NCBI GenBank assembly: GCA_020072925.1
Contig: JAIQGA010000138.1
Coordinates: forward strand, 1 to 43,370
Direction of reading: 5' to 3'
Source of the DNA: Terriglobia bacterium
GTDB taxonomy: Bacteria; Acidobacteriota; Terriglobia; UBA7540
DNA: 43,370 nt
The translations under genes were made by a program, and so were the position numbers. Below the pieces are notes generated by a model. That model did no database searches and was not told where the DNA came from. It saw only the letters and a program-made list of their open reading frames with translations. Positions 1 to 10,389 of the stretch are shown one piece after another; within the stretch, counting starts at the first letter, position 1, and each line of letters opens with the position of its first letter.

Positions 1-117
1 AGCCGCGGATGTACACGGAGCTCCAATGGCGTCGCTCGCGCCGCCCCAGCGGCTCCAGCAGGTCGCCGAGAATTGTTCCAAGCGCTTTCGACATTTCTCG
101 ATTTCGCTCTCGGTCAT
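1..117 (-). pseudogene. IS701-like transposase, 5' end only, frameshifted
   Basis: The gene reads off the window's left edge; only about 38 codons are visible. From the ATG at 117 the frame gives MTESEIEKCRKRLEQF, then loses sense. The next frame continues as LGDLLEPLGRRERRHW and SSVYIRG, the N-terminal pattern I know from IS701-family DDE transposases. Restoring one T in CAATTC (about position 76) joins the two parts, so a 1-nt deletion is likely. An alternative is a downstream start at the ATG at 94 in the second frame. Family assignment is from memory of the motif; the catalytic DDE residues lie outside the window. Confidence 0.6.
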
Positions 118-171
118 GGACCGGAGCTTAGCACCTCTCCTGCGGGAGGTCAATGACTTAACGTAGTAGTA

Positions 172-213
172 CTAATCCCTAATCCCTAATCCCTAATCCC
201 TGATTCCTCATCC
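172..213. repeat. Heptamer array, word CTAATCC
   Basis: Four near-perfect copies of CTAATCC followed by decayed units (CTGATTC, CTCATCC). It fills the space between the transposase start and the end of pit. No facing inverted arm is seen here. Same 7-nt class as the other arrays in the window. Confidence 0.8.
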
Positions 214-221
214 ATGCCCTT

Positions 222-1223
222 TCACGCGGCCGGGATGAAGTGATGAATTCCCCAAAAGCAAAGGGCCGAGACGAACCCGGAAACGGGGATGGTCAGAATC
301 CACGCCCAGAGGATTGTTCGGGCCACGCCCCAATGCACGGCGCGGAACCGCTGGACGGTGCCCACGCCCATGATTCCTCCCGCAATCGTGTGGGTGGTGG
401 AGACGGGGATTCCGGCAATGGCCGTACCCAGAATGCTGGTGGCCGCGGCCGTTTCGGCGCAGAATCCTCCGAAGGGCTTGAGCTTGGTGATTCTCATGCC
501 CATGGTCTTGACGATTCTCCAGCCCCCAAACAGTGTTCCCAGGGCGATAGCCGTGTTGGCCATGAACATGACATAGCGGGGAATGTGAAAGGTGTGGAGG
601 ACACCGGCGCTGACCAAAGTGGCCGTAATGATCCCCATGGTCTTTTGGGCGTCGTTCATACCGTGCCCCAGGCTCACCGCCGCTGCCGAGAGAAGTTGGA
701 ACTTGCGGAAGTACCGATCGAGGCGAACAGGGGCCCATCCCTGGAAGATCCAGTACACGGCCACCATCAGCCCTCCGCCCAGAACCAGACCGATAAGCGG
801 CGAGAGAAAAATGAAGAGGATGGTCTTAGTCCATCCGCTTAGGACGATCACGCCCCAGCCCGCCTTGGCGACCGCCGCTCCCGCGTAACCGCCAATCAAG
901 GCGTGGGAAGAACTCACGGGCAGGCCGAAGTACCACGTGAAAGCGTCCCAGAAGATCGCTCCAATGAGTCCGGCGAGGAGCACGTACAAGTTCACCTCAT
1001 CGAGGCGGACCATCCCCTTGCCCATGGTGCTGGCGACGGCGGTCCGGAAGGTGAAGACAGCCACGAAATTAAAGAAGGCCGCCCAGAAAACCGCCACCAT
1101 GGGCGTAAGCACGCGCGTAGAGACCACGGTGGCGATGGAATTGGCAGCGTCGTGGAAACCGTTGAAAAAGTCGAACAGGAGCGCCACGGCGATAATGAAG
1201 ATCGCAAACCAGTATGTGGTCAT
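222..1223 (-). CDS. pit: PiT-family inorganic phosphate transporter
   Basis: A 333-aa integral membrane permease that would carry phosphate into the cell, normally by cation symport in the PiT/PHO-4 family. The N-terminal signature GFHDAANSIATVVSTR is visible, repeated in the second half as GHGMNDAQKTMGIITATL. This internal duplication, together with SSSHALIGGYAGAAVAK and the late STTHTIAGGIMGVG, is typical. About ten hydrophobic segments cover most of the chain. I chose the ATG at 1223; a TTG two codons upstream (1229) is possible, and no strong Shine-Dalgarno is seen. It lies about 100 nt downstream of the DUF47 gene on the same strand, the usual order for this pair. Length is normal for short bacterial PiT proteins. 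Confidence 0.93.
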   Translation of the reverse strand: MTTYWFAIFIIAVALLFDFFNGFHDAANSIATVVSTRVLTPMVAVFWAAFFNFVAVFTFRTAVASTMGKGMVRLDEVNLYVLLAGLIGAIFWDAFTWYFGLPVSSSHALIGGYAGAAVAKAGWGVIVLSGWTKTILFIFLSPLIGLVLGGGLMVAVYWIFQGWAPVRLDRYFRKFQLLSAAAVSLGHGMNDAQKTMGIITATLVSAGVLHTFHIPRYVMFMANTAIALGTLFGGWRIVKTMGMRITKLKPFGGFCAETAAATSILGTAIAGIPVSTTHTIAGGIMGVGTVQRFRAVHWGVARTILWAWILTIPVSGFVSALCFWGIHHFIPAA

Positions 1224-1324
1224 AAGCAATGGCGCGTGCTCGCTACGAATGCTGTTGCGGGAAGTTCGAGGTTCTAACGGGAATCGTCAGCCCTCGGAGT
1301 CTTGCCTTGCCGGCCAAAGGGTGC

Positions 1325-1936
1325 TCAAGCCGCTTTCAGGACGACGGCTTCCAACACATCCGCCACGTCTTCCTGTTTATCGGTCGTGGCTTCCAGGACT
1401 TCGTAGATTTCCTTCCACTTGATGATTTCGACCGGAGCTGTGGTGTTCTCGAACAGGCGGGCGACACATTCGCCCTTGATGCGGTCCGCTTCCTCTTCGA
1501 TGAGGGCAAGCTGTTCGCAATATTCGAGCATATTCTGCGGGTGGCTGAGTTGCGCCACGGCTTTGACGATAATTTCCGTTCCGTGCACGATCACTTTGGA
1601 GAGTTGCTGGGCGCCGGGGGTGGCCTGTTTGACTTTATACGTCACCAGGCGGCTTGCCGCGGCATCCACCAGGTCCATCACGTCATCGAGCGCCGAGCCC
1701 AGCGCGTGGATATCCTCGCGGTCGAAGGGGGTGATGAAAGTCCGGTTGAGTTTCATCATCAATTGATGCGTGAGCTGATCGCCCTTGTGCTCCAGAAACT
1801 TGATCTCGGAGACCCGCTTCTCGACGTCGCGAAAGTCGTCGAAGAGCTCCTTCAACATCCCGGCGGCTTTGTGGATGTTCTCGGCCTGTTCGCGGAAGAG
1901 GTCGTAAAACTTCTCGTCACGCGGAATTAGTTGCAC
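1325..1936 (-). CDS. DUF47/PhoU-like Pit accessory protein
   Basis: A 203-aa soluble, almost entirely helical protein of the DUF47 (TIGR00153) family, distantly related to PhoU. Such proteins are encoded beside pit and are thought to modulate phosphate uptake. The opening IPRDEKFYDLFREQAENI and the central FDREDIHALGSALDDVMDLVD are family hallmarks; acidic residues in the second may bind metal, as in PhoU. The start is GTG at 1936, supported by GGAG seven bases upstream (complement of 1944-1947). The pit gene follows on the same strand, so the two probably form an operon. The 170 bases upstream, before the kinase stop, hold no obvious gene. Confidence 0.9.
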   Translation of the reverse strand: MQLIPRDEKFYDLFREQAENIHKAAGMLKELFDDFRDVEKRVSEIKFLEHKGDQLTHQLMMKLNRTFITPFDREDIHALGSALDDVMDLVDAAASRLVTYKVKQATPGAQQLSKVIVHGTEIIVKAVAQLSHPQNMLEYCEQLALIEEEADRIKGECVARLFENTTAPVEIIKWKEIYEVLEATTDKQEDVADVLEAVVLKAA

Positions 1937-2108
1937 GGTAAAGCTCCGGGGGAAATGTTAAAGCACCTATTCTCATCAAAACGGTGGAGAAACGCAAGCA
2001 ACTTGCTCGGAAGCTCGTATTTGATGTGGAATGAGACGGTTCGGGCCCACGGCCGGAATTCGACGATGCCAAGCGTGCTTGCTGTTCGGGAGCGGTCCCG
2101 CTCCGGGA

Positions 2109-4685
2109 TTAAAACGACTGCGGCGGGAAGAGTTCGCGGTAATGTTCCCAGCGCTGGCGGACCTCCTCCATGATGCGCTGGTATTCACGGTCGCCGCGCA
2201 GCTTGTCAAAATTCCTGTCGCGCTGGAACCAGGGATAGTTGTGATTGCCGAGTTCGACGGCCCGGCGCAGCCATGTGAGCGCCTGTTCTTTTTCGCCGAG
2301 CAGGGTGTAGATGCCGGCGCCCCAATACGCACCATCTCCATCCACCGTTTGCGACGGCCGCAGTGCAAGGATTTGAGGATCGATCTTGTCTCGACGGCCC
2401 TGCGAGGCGTACACGAACGCCGCCAACGTGGGCGCAGTCCCATCGCCAGTGCCTTTGGCAAGTTCAACCGCACGCGCGAGGATGGGTTCCGCCTCGCGTG
2501 TTTTCCCCTCGTAGTAGAGGATCTCGCCCAGGTAGGCCATGGCTTTGAACTGGTCGGGATTTCGTGACAGCACTTGTCTCAATTCCTGTTCGGCCTCGGG
2601 CGTGCGGCGGAGGTAAAGGAGCATGCGCGCGTGCATCCAGTGGGGCTGGAGCGCCGTGGGATTAAGCTCGATGCAGCGGCGATATTCCTGCTCCGCTTGC
2701 TCGTCCAGTCCGGCATAGTGGTAAACGTAACCGAGCAAATTGTGGATCGGTTCTTGATTGGGAGCCATGCTCAGAGCCTGGCGCAGGGTTTGAATCGATT
2801 CCACGTTCTTGCCTGTCTCGCCATACAGGCCACCGAGAGCCGTCAGCGCCTCGACCGAATGAGGATCGAGTTGCAGAGCATGTCGAGCGGCTTCTTCAGC
2901 CGCAGCCAACTCCCCATCGGAGGGCCGAAAATTGGCGATTTCTATAACATAGAAACGGCTGAGCGCCGCATAGGCCTGGGGGAAAGACGGGTCCTTGGCA
3001 ATGGCCTCTTTGAGAGCGGCTTCGCCCTCATGAAGTATTTCTTGTCGCGAGCGCATGAGGTAATCGTTCCAGTCGTAGAGCGCCTGGAGGTAGAGGTTAT
3101 AGGCCTCAGGAGATTTCGTCATGGAGGAAGTCATGGAAGCGTGCTCGGCCTCCGAGACCTGGACCTTCAGCCCTTCGACCACTTTCTGCGCCACCTCGTC
3201 CTGGAACTTCAGCATGTCGTCGCCATGTAAATCGTATTGCCCGGCCCAGCGCGTGGACTGGGTTTTCGGGTCGATGAGTTGCACCGAAACGCGGACGACG
3301 CTGCCGTTATGCTGAAATGTTCCCGCCAGGATTGAATCCACGCCGAGGTCTTTTGCCACCTGCGTCGGATCAGGGGGCGCCTGCACATATTTCAGCACCG
3401 AACTCGTGGGCCGCACGGCGAGATTCTGGAGAGGCGCCAGGCGGCTGATGATGGCGTCGGCCATGCCAATCCCCCAGCTTTCGTTCGCCGCTGCTCCCGC
3501 CAGGTCTCGGAAGGGAAGCACCGCCAGGGTGTGAACGGCTGGTTGCGTCGGCGCGGAGGTCGCGGGTGCTGGGAGTGTCGGGGCGAGAGAGTGCTTGTAC
3601 AAAAGCACGCTTCCTACGAGCGCCAGACCGAAGGCGATTACCCCGATCACGATCCATTTCCCCGAAGCGCTTCTTGTAGCGGTCGCAGCCGCAGCCGGCG
3701 GCGCAGTGACGGCGGCGGATCGCCCTGATTCTCTATCACGCTTCAGACGCTTCAAATCCGCCAGCAGGTCGGAGGCGGTCTGGTAGCGCAGCCTGCGGTC
3801 TTTCTCCAGCGCCTTGTTCACAATTTCTTCGAGCTTCGCGGGGAGCTCGGGATTCAGCCGCACGGGCGAGACCGGAGCGCTGTTCAGGATGGCGTCGAAG
3901 ATCACCGCCGTGGTATTGCCGGCAAACGCCGGCCGCGCCGTCGCCATCTCGTAGAGGACCGCGCCGAACGAAAACAGGTCCGTGCGCGGATCCAACTCTT
4001 CGCCGCGCGCTTGCTCGGGCGACATGTACGCCACGGTCCCCATCGCCGTGCCCGGGCTGGTGAGGTGTTCGGGTTCAAGTGATGCGGTAGCGCCAATAGT
4101 CGCGGCATTTTCCTCAGCGCGGGACGGTAGGGGCACGCCATGGCGTGCCCCTACGCCTGTTTGCTTTGCCAGCCCGAAGTCCAGGATCTTAGCCTGCTCG
4201 CGCGTGGTGATGAAGATATTCGCCGGCTTGATGTCGCGGTGCACGATGCCCTTGGCATGCGCCGCCTCCAGCCCATCGGCAATTTGGATGGCCAGGTCCA
4301 GCAGCGTGTCCAACTCTAGCGGCGCTCGATGAGCGCCGATGTCCGGGCGGCGGTCATCCCCGCGGAAGCGGGGACCTGCCGCTACAGCGCTAAGCCGACG
4401 CTTGAGCGTCTGGCCCTCGAGCAATTCCATGGCGATGAAGGGCCGGCTCTCATACTCGTTGATTTCGTGAATCGTGCAGATGTTGGGGTGATTCAACGCC
4501 GAGGCCGCGCGCGCTTCCCGCCGGAACCGTTCCAGCGCCTGGGGATTCTGCGCCCAGTCTGCCGGCAGGAACTTGAGGGCGACGAAGCGGCCCAGATTGA
4601 GGTCCTCCGCCTTATAAACCACACCCATCCCGCCGCCGCCCAGCTTTTCGACGACGCGATAGTGGGCAATCGTCTTACCGATCAG
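2109..4685 (-). CDS. Membrane Ser/Thr protein kinase with FlgO-like and TPR domains
   Basis: A PknB-type kinase of 858 aa. From a probable CTG start at 4685 it reads (M)[20 protein letters not shown], the usual glycine-loop opening. Lys in [13 protein letters not shown] near 149, DFG at 169 and the MSPEQ loop are all present, so it should be active. One TM helix lies at about 344-363 ([19 protein letters not shown]). It is followed by a FlgO/TolB-like domain starting LAVLPFRDL, then several TPRs to the C terminus. The kinase half would be cytoplasmic and the rest probably periplasmic. Two palindromic repeats are embedded in frame (about residues 99-122 and 176-188), the second in the activation loop. 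No in-frame ATG/GTG precedes the glycine loop; the nearest frame-compatible codons are CTG, ATC and ATT. A small stem (2089-2104) follows the stop. Confidence 0.9.
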   Translation of the reverse strand: MIGKTIAHYRVVEKLGGGGMGVVYKAEDLNLGRFVALKFLPADWAQNPQALERFRREARAASALNHPNICTIHEINEYESRPFIAMELLEGQTLKRRLSAVAAGPRFRGDDRRPDIGAHRAPLELDTLLDLAIQIADGLEAAHAKGIVHRDIKPANIFITTREQAKILDFGLAKQTGVGARHGVPLPSRAEENAATIGATASLEPEHLTSPGTAMGTVAYMSPEQARGEELDPRTDLFSFGAVLYEMATARPAFAGNTTAVIFDAILNSAPVSPVRLNPELPAKLEEIVNKALEKDRRLRYQTASDLLADLKRLKRDRESGRSAAVTAPPAAAATATRSASGKWIVIGVIAFGLALVGSVLLYKHSLAPTLPAPATSAPTQPAVHTLAVLPFRDLAGAAANESWGIGMADAIISRLAPLQNLAVRPTSSVLKYVQAPPDPTQVAKDLGVDSILAGTFQHNGSVVRVSVQLIDPKTQSTRWAGQYDLHGDDMLKFQDEVAQKVVEGLKVQVSEAEHASMTSSMTKSPEAYNLYLQALYDWNDYLMRSRQEILHEGEAALKEAIAKDPSFPQAYAALSRFYVIEIANFRPSDGELAAAEEAARHALQLDPHSVEALTALGGLYGETGKNVESIQTLRQALSMAPNQEPIHNLLGYVYHYAGLDEQAEQEYRRCIELNPTALQPHWMHARMLLYLRRTPEAEQELRQVLSRNPDQFKAMAYLGEILYYEGKTREAEPILARAVELAKGTGDGTAPTLAAFVYASQGRRDKIDPQILALRPSQTVDGDGAYWGAGIYTLLGEKEQALTWLRRAVELGNHNYPWFQRDRNFDKLRGDREYQRIMEEVRQRWEHYRELFPPQSF
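4127..4154. repeat. Perfect 28-bp palindrome inside the kinase gene
   Basis: Arms GTAGGGGCACGCCA and its exact complement, with no loop. It encodes part of an inserted peptide ([10 protein letters not shown]) between the kinase DFG and MSPEQ motifs. A near-identical copy with one mismatch sits between ftsY and the HD-GYP gene at 12869-12896, so this is a dispersed element. Confidence 0.9.
4352..4376. repeat. REP-like hairpin inside the kinase gene
   Basis: Stem arms TCCCCGC and GCGGGGA around GGAA; the strand read by the kinase encodes GPRFRGDD. A related hairpin (ATTCCCGC / GCGGGAAT) lies in the intergenic region at 33663-33687. A second small stem, GGCGCTC / GAGCGCC, flanks it at 4321-4337. 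Together they account for an insert of about 20 residues after RRL in the kinase lobe. Confidence 0.75.
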
Positions 4686-4819
4686 CTCATCTTAGAGGGA
4701 TTGGGGATTCAACGCAATGGGTAGGCCGCTTCAGCGTGCGCATCATGTCCCCATGGCCTTTTAGGTTGGTGTGCGCCCAAGCTGCGAGCTAACGCAACAA
4801 AGCTGCCAGGCAGAAAAGT

Positions 4820-4850
4820 AAAGGGCGGGGAAGCGTTCTCCCCGCCCTTT
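4820..4850 (-). terminator. Rho-independent-type terminator of groES-groEL
   Basis: A perfect 12-bp stem (AAAGGGCGGGGA with its complement) and a 7-nt loop, 40 bases past the groEL stop. On the minus strand the stem is followed by a short T-rich run (TACTTTTC). Nearly symmetric, so it could act in both directions. Confidence 0.75.
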
Positions 4851-4851
4851 C

Positions 4852-4883
4852 TTCTTTCGACTTTCGACCTTTGACTTTCGACT
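4852..4883. repeat. Heptamer array, word CTTTCGA
   Basis: Units CTTTCGA, CTTTCGA, CCTTTGA, CTTTCGA between the groEL stop and its terminator stem. A related word appears as a hairpin arm at 8724-8750. Confidence 0.75.
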
Positions 4884-4889
4884 GCTCTC

Positions 4890-7005
<2,116 letters not shown>

Positions 7006-7162
7006 CGTCACATCTCCTTTCGTTCTAGTGTTTCCGCCGGCTGGGTTGACCCCACCCGGAGAATCTCGAAAAATTGCGATTTCACGCCCAAAGATAGCTG
7101 GTTTGAATCGCTAAGCCCTTTCGGTGCTTAGCGTTGGTTAGGCCAAAGGTAAATCAGGCCAC

Positions 7163-7189
7163 TCAGCACTCCAGGTTTAAGAGTGCTAA
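7163..7189. promoter_or_regulatory. CIRCE operator 1 (HrcA site), proximal
   Basis: TCAGCACTC - 9 nt - GAGTGCTAA, matching the CIRCE consensus TTAGCACTC-N9-GAGTGCTAA in all but two left-arm bases. It overlaps the -10 box and start region of groES-groEL, where HrcA would block transcription until heat shock. Confidence 0.92.
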
Positions 7190-7216
7190 TTTAGCCAGAA
7201 TGGCGGTCTTTGTCAA
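7188..7216 (-). promoter_or_regulatory. Sigma-70-type promoter of groES-groEL
   Basis: On the minus strand: TTGACA (complement of 7211-7216), a 17-nt spacer, then TAAATT (complement of 7188-7193). It lies between the two CIRCE sites, with the -10 touching CIRCE 1. Confidence 0.85.
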
Positions 7217-7244
7217 GATGGAAAATTCGGTACGCGACCTTGGA

Positions 7245-7271
7245 TTGGCACTCGCACGAAGGGAGTGCTAA
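7245..7271. promoter_or_regulatory. CIRCE operator 2 (HrcA site), upstream
   Basis: TTGGCACTC - 9 nt - GAGTGCTAA, one mismatch from consensus. It sits about 30 bp upstream of the -35 box and is the second operator of groES-groEL. The rest of the 454-base gene-free stretch (7006-7459) shows only the groE control region and the next promoter. Confidence 0.92.
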
Positions 7272-7422
7272 ATTCCGGGCGAGTCACGCGAACTCTCCAG
7301 GCCGGGAATCAGGAAGTTGGCCAAGGCTGCAATAGATCCCAAGGCTAGACTAACACGCTGAATCCCAATTGGTTACGAGGGCGTTTCGCACACCTCTTGT
7401 GGGGACGCCAGGCCGCCGGCGA

Positions 7423-7451
7423 TTGTGCGCCAGCCAACCTTGACCTATAAT
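7423..7451 (+). promoter_or_regulatory. Sigma-70-type promoter, probably leaderless
   Basis: TTGTGC (7423-7428), 17-nt spacer, TATAAT (7446-7451). The next gene's ATG is at 7460, only eight bases past the -10, so transcription would begin at or within two bases of the start codon. Confidence 0.65.
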
Positions 7452-7459
7452 GGCTCGCC

Positions 7460-8641
7460 ATGCGGCCAACTCCGACTGTTCCTTTCGCCTATGACTCGCG
7501 GCGAATTTCCATCATGGTCTGCCTTGCACTCGCCCTGAGCTTGGTTTCCAACGGCCATGCTTCGCAAGCGACGGGCGCTTCCAGACAGCCCGCCGGTCAA
7601 GCCCCGCCGGCGACGCAGGATGCTCCCGCGGCGCAGCAGGCCGAAGCGCCCGAGCCCCCGCCTGTCGATCAGGACCTGCTTCGAGTTCAGTCTGCCCTAG
7701 CCGCGGTCAAGGCCCCTAATGTGCGGGCGCTCGCCGCCGCTTTGGGCTTGGAGCTTCGGAAGGAGGTTGACACGACCTGCAGCGCCGCGGGCAGCCGGTT
7801 GGAAGAGGTGGGCGACCTGGATGGCGGCAGATTTCCCGAGGTTGTGTTGATCCGCCAACTCTCCGAACTCGACGCTTCGGGCGGACCTCCACCGTCTGAA
7901 TCATGGGGGCTTTTTCTGCTGGCCTGGGGTGGCGCGGGCTGGAAAGCCTCACGCCTGGGGGCCATTACCGAGTCATGCCAAATCCAGGTAATCCAGTTGG
8001 CTCGGCGCCGGCGCGCCATTGTTGTGATCACGCCTCGGGAAGAGGACAATTTGCTCTATCCCGCCGTTTACGGCCTCAAAGGTCACGAAGCGGCGCTGCT
8101 CTGGGATGGCCAGTCGGATAATAGCCTTTTCCACGGGACTGCGCAGAGTGTTGTCAAATTTCGTCTGACGGGGACTGCGGCCGAAATGGTGATTACGGGG
8201 CGCGCCGACCCCGGTCTGCTCGATTTCGCTTCGGGCGGCCGCCGCGGCTTTGAGGTGACGACCGAATATCACTGGGACGGTCGCGCGTACGTTCCCGGCC
8301 AGACGCACTTCACCGCCAATCCGGATTACACGCTCTATCAATTTATCGCGGCGCTCCACCTGCACGATTTCCGCGCCGCTTACGCGCTGGTGGCCCCCGC
8401 AAAGTTCATGCACGCTGACGCGCCGACAGTCGACACCTTTCGCCAATACGTCCAGAAGAACTGGCCGGAGTTTCTCGACGACCAGATTTTCGTGGCACGC
8501 GAGACCCGCGCGAGCACGGCCGACGACTTTGCGTTTATCCTTCCGGAGAAGCACTACGTTTACCGTCCGGCCTTCAGCGCCGATGGGAAGCTTCTGATTG
8601 ACTTGGTACGTGAAACCGAGGCTGCCGCGGATAACCCGTAG
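7460..8641 (+). CDS. Exported protein of unknown function
   Basis: A 393-aa protein I do not recognise. A basic start (RRISIM) precedes a hydrophobic stretch (VCLALALSLVSNGHA), a likely Sec signal peptide. Then comes a Pro/Ala/Gln-rich linker (about 35-75) and a mixed alpha/beta body. The middle (GDLDGGRFPEVVLIRQL, then SWGLFLLAWGGAGWKASRL) resembles VCBS/FG-GAP-like repeats that report on a property, but this is weak. The C-terminal 110 residues (FIAALHLHDFRAAYALVAPA) look like a separate NTF2-like or stress-fold domain. The start may instead be the Met in SIMV, given the very short leader. It stands alone downstream of its own promoter, divergent from groES. Confidence 0.75.
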   Translation: MRPTPTVPFAYDSRRISIMVCLALALSLVSNGHASQATGASRQPAGQAPPATQDAPAAQQAEAPEPPPVDQDLLRVQSALAAVKAPNVRALAAALGLELRKEVDTTCSAAGSRLEEVGDLDGGRFPEVVLIRQLSELDASGGPPPSESWGLFLLAWGGAGWKASRLGAITESCQIQVIQLARRRRAIVVITPREEDNLLYPAVYGLKGHEAALLWDGQSDNSLFHGTAQSVVKFRLTGTAAEMVITGRADPGLLDFASGGRRGFEVTTEYHWDGRAYVPGQTHFTANPDYTLYQFIAALHLHDFRAAYALVAPAKFMHADAPTVDTFRQYVQKNWPEFLDDQIFVARETRASTADDFAFILPEKHYVYRPAFSADGKLLIDLVRETEAAADNP

Positions 8642-8667
8642 CCGAACGAAGAAGAATAGAAAGGCAA

Positions 8668-8762
8668 AAGTCCAGAGTTAAAGGTCGAAGGTCAAAGGTC
8701 GAAAGTAAATGCCGCAGGTTTTCTTACTTTCGACATTCAACTTTCGACTGTCGACTGTTTTC
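8668..8762. repeat. Heptamer array pair, words AAGGTCG and CTTTCGA
   Basis: Left arm 8668-8708 (AAGGTCG, AAGGTCA, AAGGTCG units) and right arm 8722-8758 (TTTCGAC, TTTCGAC units) are imperfect reverse complements: 8682-8707 against 8724-8750 pairs at roughly three quarters of positions. It fills the gap between the exported protein and mobA. Confidence 0.8.
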
Positions 8763-8767
8763 TCCCC

Positions 8768-9388
8768 TTGGCGCATCCTCATCGATTTTCGGACGTGACG
8801 GGCTTCGTGCTCGCGGGTGGCGCCAGCCGGCGCATGGGCCGCGACAAGGCGCTGCTGGCGCTCGGACACGAAACGATTCTCCAGCGCCAGGTTCGCACCC
8901 TGCGCGCAGTTTGTGATGGCGTGGTGGTGATTGGCTCGCCGGAGCGCTACTCAGGTCTGGCGGGGCCGGTGATTCCGGACGACTTGATAGGCGGGGGCCC
9001 ACTGAGAGGAATCTACACCGGCCTGCGCCACACGCGCACCGAGTTCAATCTCTTCCTGGGTTGTGATCTGCCGTTCATGCAGGCGCGATTCCTGCGCGTC
9101 CTTGCCGCGCGGGCGCTCGAAGACGGCGCCGACGTGACCGTTCCGCAAACCCTGGACGGGTGTCTCCAAACCCTCTGCGCTGTGTACCGGCGGCATGCGC
9201 TGGGTGCGATCCGCAGCAGGCTGGCGGCGGGCGAAAACATGATCCGCCGCGTCTTCCCCCGCATTCACTGCCGGGTCGTCGAGTGGCCGGAAATCGCGCG
9301 CGCCATTTTTTCGCGCCGCATCTTTGATAATATGAATACGCCCACCGATTACGAGACGGCGAAACGAATGACGAGTTTCGAATTATGA
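8768..9388 (+). CDS. mobA: Molybdenum cofactor guanylyltransferase MobA
   Basis: A 206-aa cytoplasmic nucleotidyltransferase that would transfer GMP from GTP to molybdopterin, making the guanine dinucleotide cofactor. The GT-A signature LAGGASRRMGRDKALL is intact, followed by GPLRGIYTGL and the metal-binding GCDLPFM. No ATG precedes the signature in frame. I give TTG at 8768; GTG at 8795 (VTGFVLAGG) is an equal candidate. Length is usual for MobA. The last residues (TSFEL) and the stop codon are supplied by the first arm of a heptamer repeat. No molybdoenzyme gene is in view, so its client is unknown. Confidence 0.9.
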   Translation: MAHPHRFSDVTGFVLAGGASRRMGRDKALLALGHETILQRQVRTLRAVCDGVVVIGSPERYSGLAGPVIPDDLIGGGPLRGIYTGLRHTRTEFNLFLGCDLPFMQARFLRVLAARALEDGADVTVPQTLDGCLQTLCAVYRRHALGAIRSRLAAGENMIRRVFPRIHCRVVEWPEIARAIFSRRIFDNMNTPTDYETAKRMTSFEL

Positions 9389-9480
9389 ATTCTGAAACGA
9401 GGCGACGGGAGGTGATGCCGTAAGCACAAATCAAAGTCCTTGGTTTTCGGCTTTATAATTCAGAATTCATAATTCATAAT
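9380..9480. repeat. Inverted pair with heptamer word TTCATAA
   Basis: A perfect 17-bp inverted repeat: 9380-9396 against 9459-9475, separated by 62 bases. The right arm extends as tandem TTCAGAA, TTCATAA, TTCATAA units. The left arm includes the mobA stop codon; the right arm ends just before the ABC ATPase start. Confidence 0.88.
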
Positions 9481-9486
9481 TTGCTC

Positions 9487-10287
9487 ATGCTCGCTCACAC
9501 CGACTTACAATCCGACTCCCGCCCTTACATTGAGTTCGTGCGCGTGTCCAAGTCGTTCGAGGACCAGCCCGTCCTGGTTGACGTGAGTTTCGAAGTCCGG
9601 CGCGGTGAAATGGCGGTAGTGCTGGGCAAGAGCGGCGTGGGCAAGAGTGTAACCCTCAAGCACATTCTCGGCTTCCTGCAGCCCGATGCCGGCCAGGTTT
9701 TTGTCGCCGGGCGCGAAGTCAGCCGCTTGAGCGAGGCCGAGCTGATGGACATTCGCCGCCGCGTGACCATGGTCTTTCAATCCGGCGCGCTTTTCGATTC
9801 GCTGACGGTAGGTGAGAACGTGGCGTATCCGCTGCGCGAGCGCGCCGGGCGCGGCCTGATGAGCGACAACGAAGATGCTATCCAGGCCCGCGTGGACGAG
9901 TTGCTGACCCTGGTGGAACTGGAAGGTGTCAAAGACCTGGCGCCGTCGGACCTGAGCACGGGAATGAAACGCGCCGTGGCCATTGCGCGCGCGCTGGCCG
10001 CCGAGCCCGAGGCCATTCTGTTCGACGAGCCCACCACTATGGTCGATCCGCTGATGGCGCAGGCCATCGGCGACCTGATTCTGAAACTCAAGCGGCAAAC
10101 CGGCCTGACTTCGGTGGTGGTCACGCACGACATGAAGCTGGCGCGCAAGCTCGCGGACCGCGTCGTCTTCCTGGTGGACGGGCGCGTGGCGTTTTTCGGC
10201 CCGGCGCGCGAACTCGACAGTTCTCAGGAGCCCGTCGTCCGAGATTTCATTCGACTGGATGAAGTGTCGTTTCTGAAATCGGGTTGA
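9487..10287 (+). CDS. MlaF-like ABC transporter ATPase
   Basis: A 266-aa ATP-binding subunit, closest in pattern to MlaF/Ttg2A of phospholipid or toluene-tolerance transporters. Walker A is GKSGVGKS, the Q-loop VFQSGALFDSLTV, the ABC signature LSTGMKRAVAIARAL and Walker B AILFDEPT with a TTMVDP D-loop; the switch His is in VVVTHDM. The GALFDSLTVGENVAYPLRE segment is typical of the Mla/Mce class. The start is the ATG at 9487; a TTG at 9481 is possible. No MlaE permease or MlaD (Mce) gene is adjacent, so its partners must be elsewhere. The stop codon lies in the first unit of a heptamer array. Confidence 0.92.
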   Translation: MLAHTDLQSDSRPYIEFVRVSKSFEDQPVLVDVSFEVRRGEMAVVLGKSGVGKSVTLKHILGFLQPDAGQVFVAGREVSRLSEAELMDIRRRVTMVFQSGALFDSLTVGENVAYPLRERAGRGLMSDNEDAIQARVDELLTLVELEGVKDLAPSDLSTGMKRAVAIARALAAEPEAILFDEPTTMVDPLMAQAIGDLILKLKRQTGLTSVVVTHDMKLARKLADRVVFLVDGRVAFFGPARELDSSQEPVVRDFIRLDEVSFLKSG

Positions 10288-10364
10288 GAGTTCAGGGTTG
10301 AGGGTTGAGAGTTGATCCCGATTTTTGACACTTAGCGCTCAACCCTCAACCCTCAACCCTCAAC
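10281..10364. repeat. Inverted pair with heptamer word GGGTTGA
   Basis: Left arm 10281-10315 (GGGTTGA, GAGTTCA, GGGTTGA, GGGTTGA, GAGTTGA) and right arm 10339-10364 (repeated TCAACCC). The stretch 10295-10315 pairs with the right arm at 20 of 21 positions, with a loop of about 23 bases. The ABC ATPase stop TGA is part of the first unit. Confidence 0.9.
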
Positions 10365-10389
10365 ATCTCGACTCCTGACTCGCCATCAC

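Noticed and set aside
2089-2104. Rho-independent terminator after the kinase gene
   Set aside because: The 7-bp GC stem has a two-base loop and no T-run follows on the minus strand.
8642-8767. Molybdenum cofactor riboswitch before mobA
   Set aside because: The leader is occupied by a heptamer inverted pair; no Moco-aptamer-like conserved core could be recognised.
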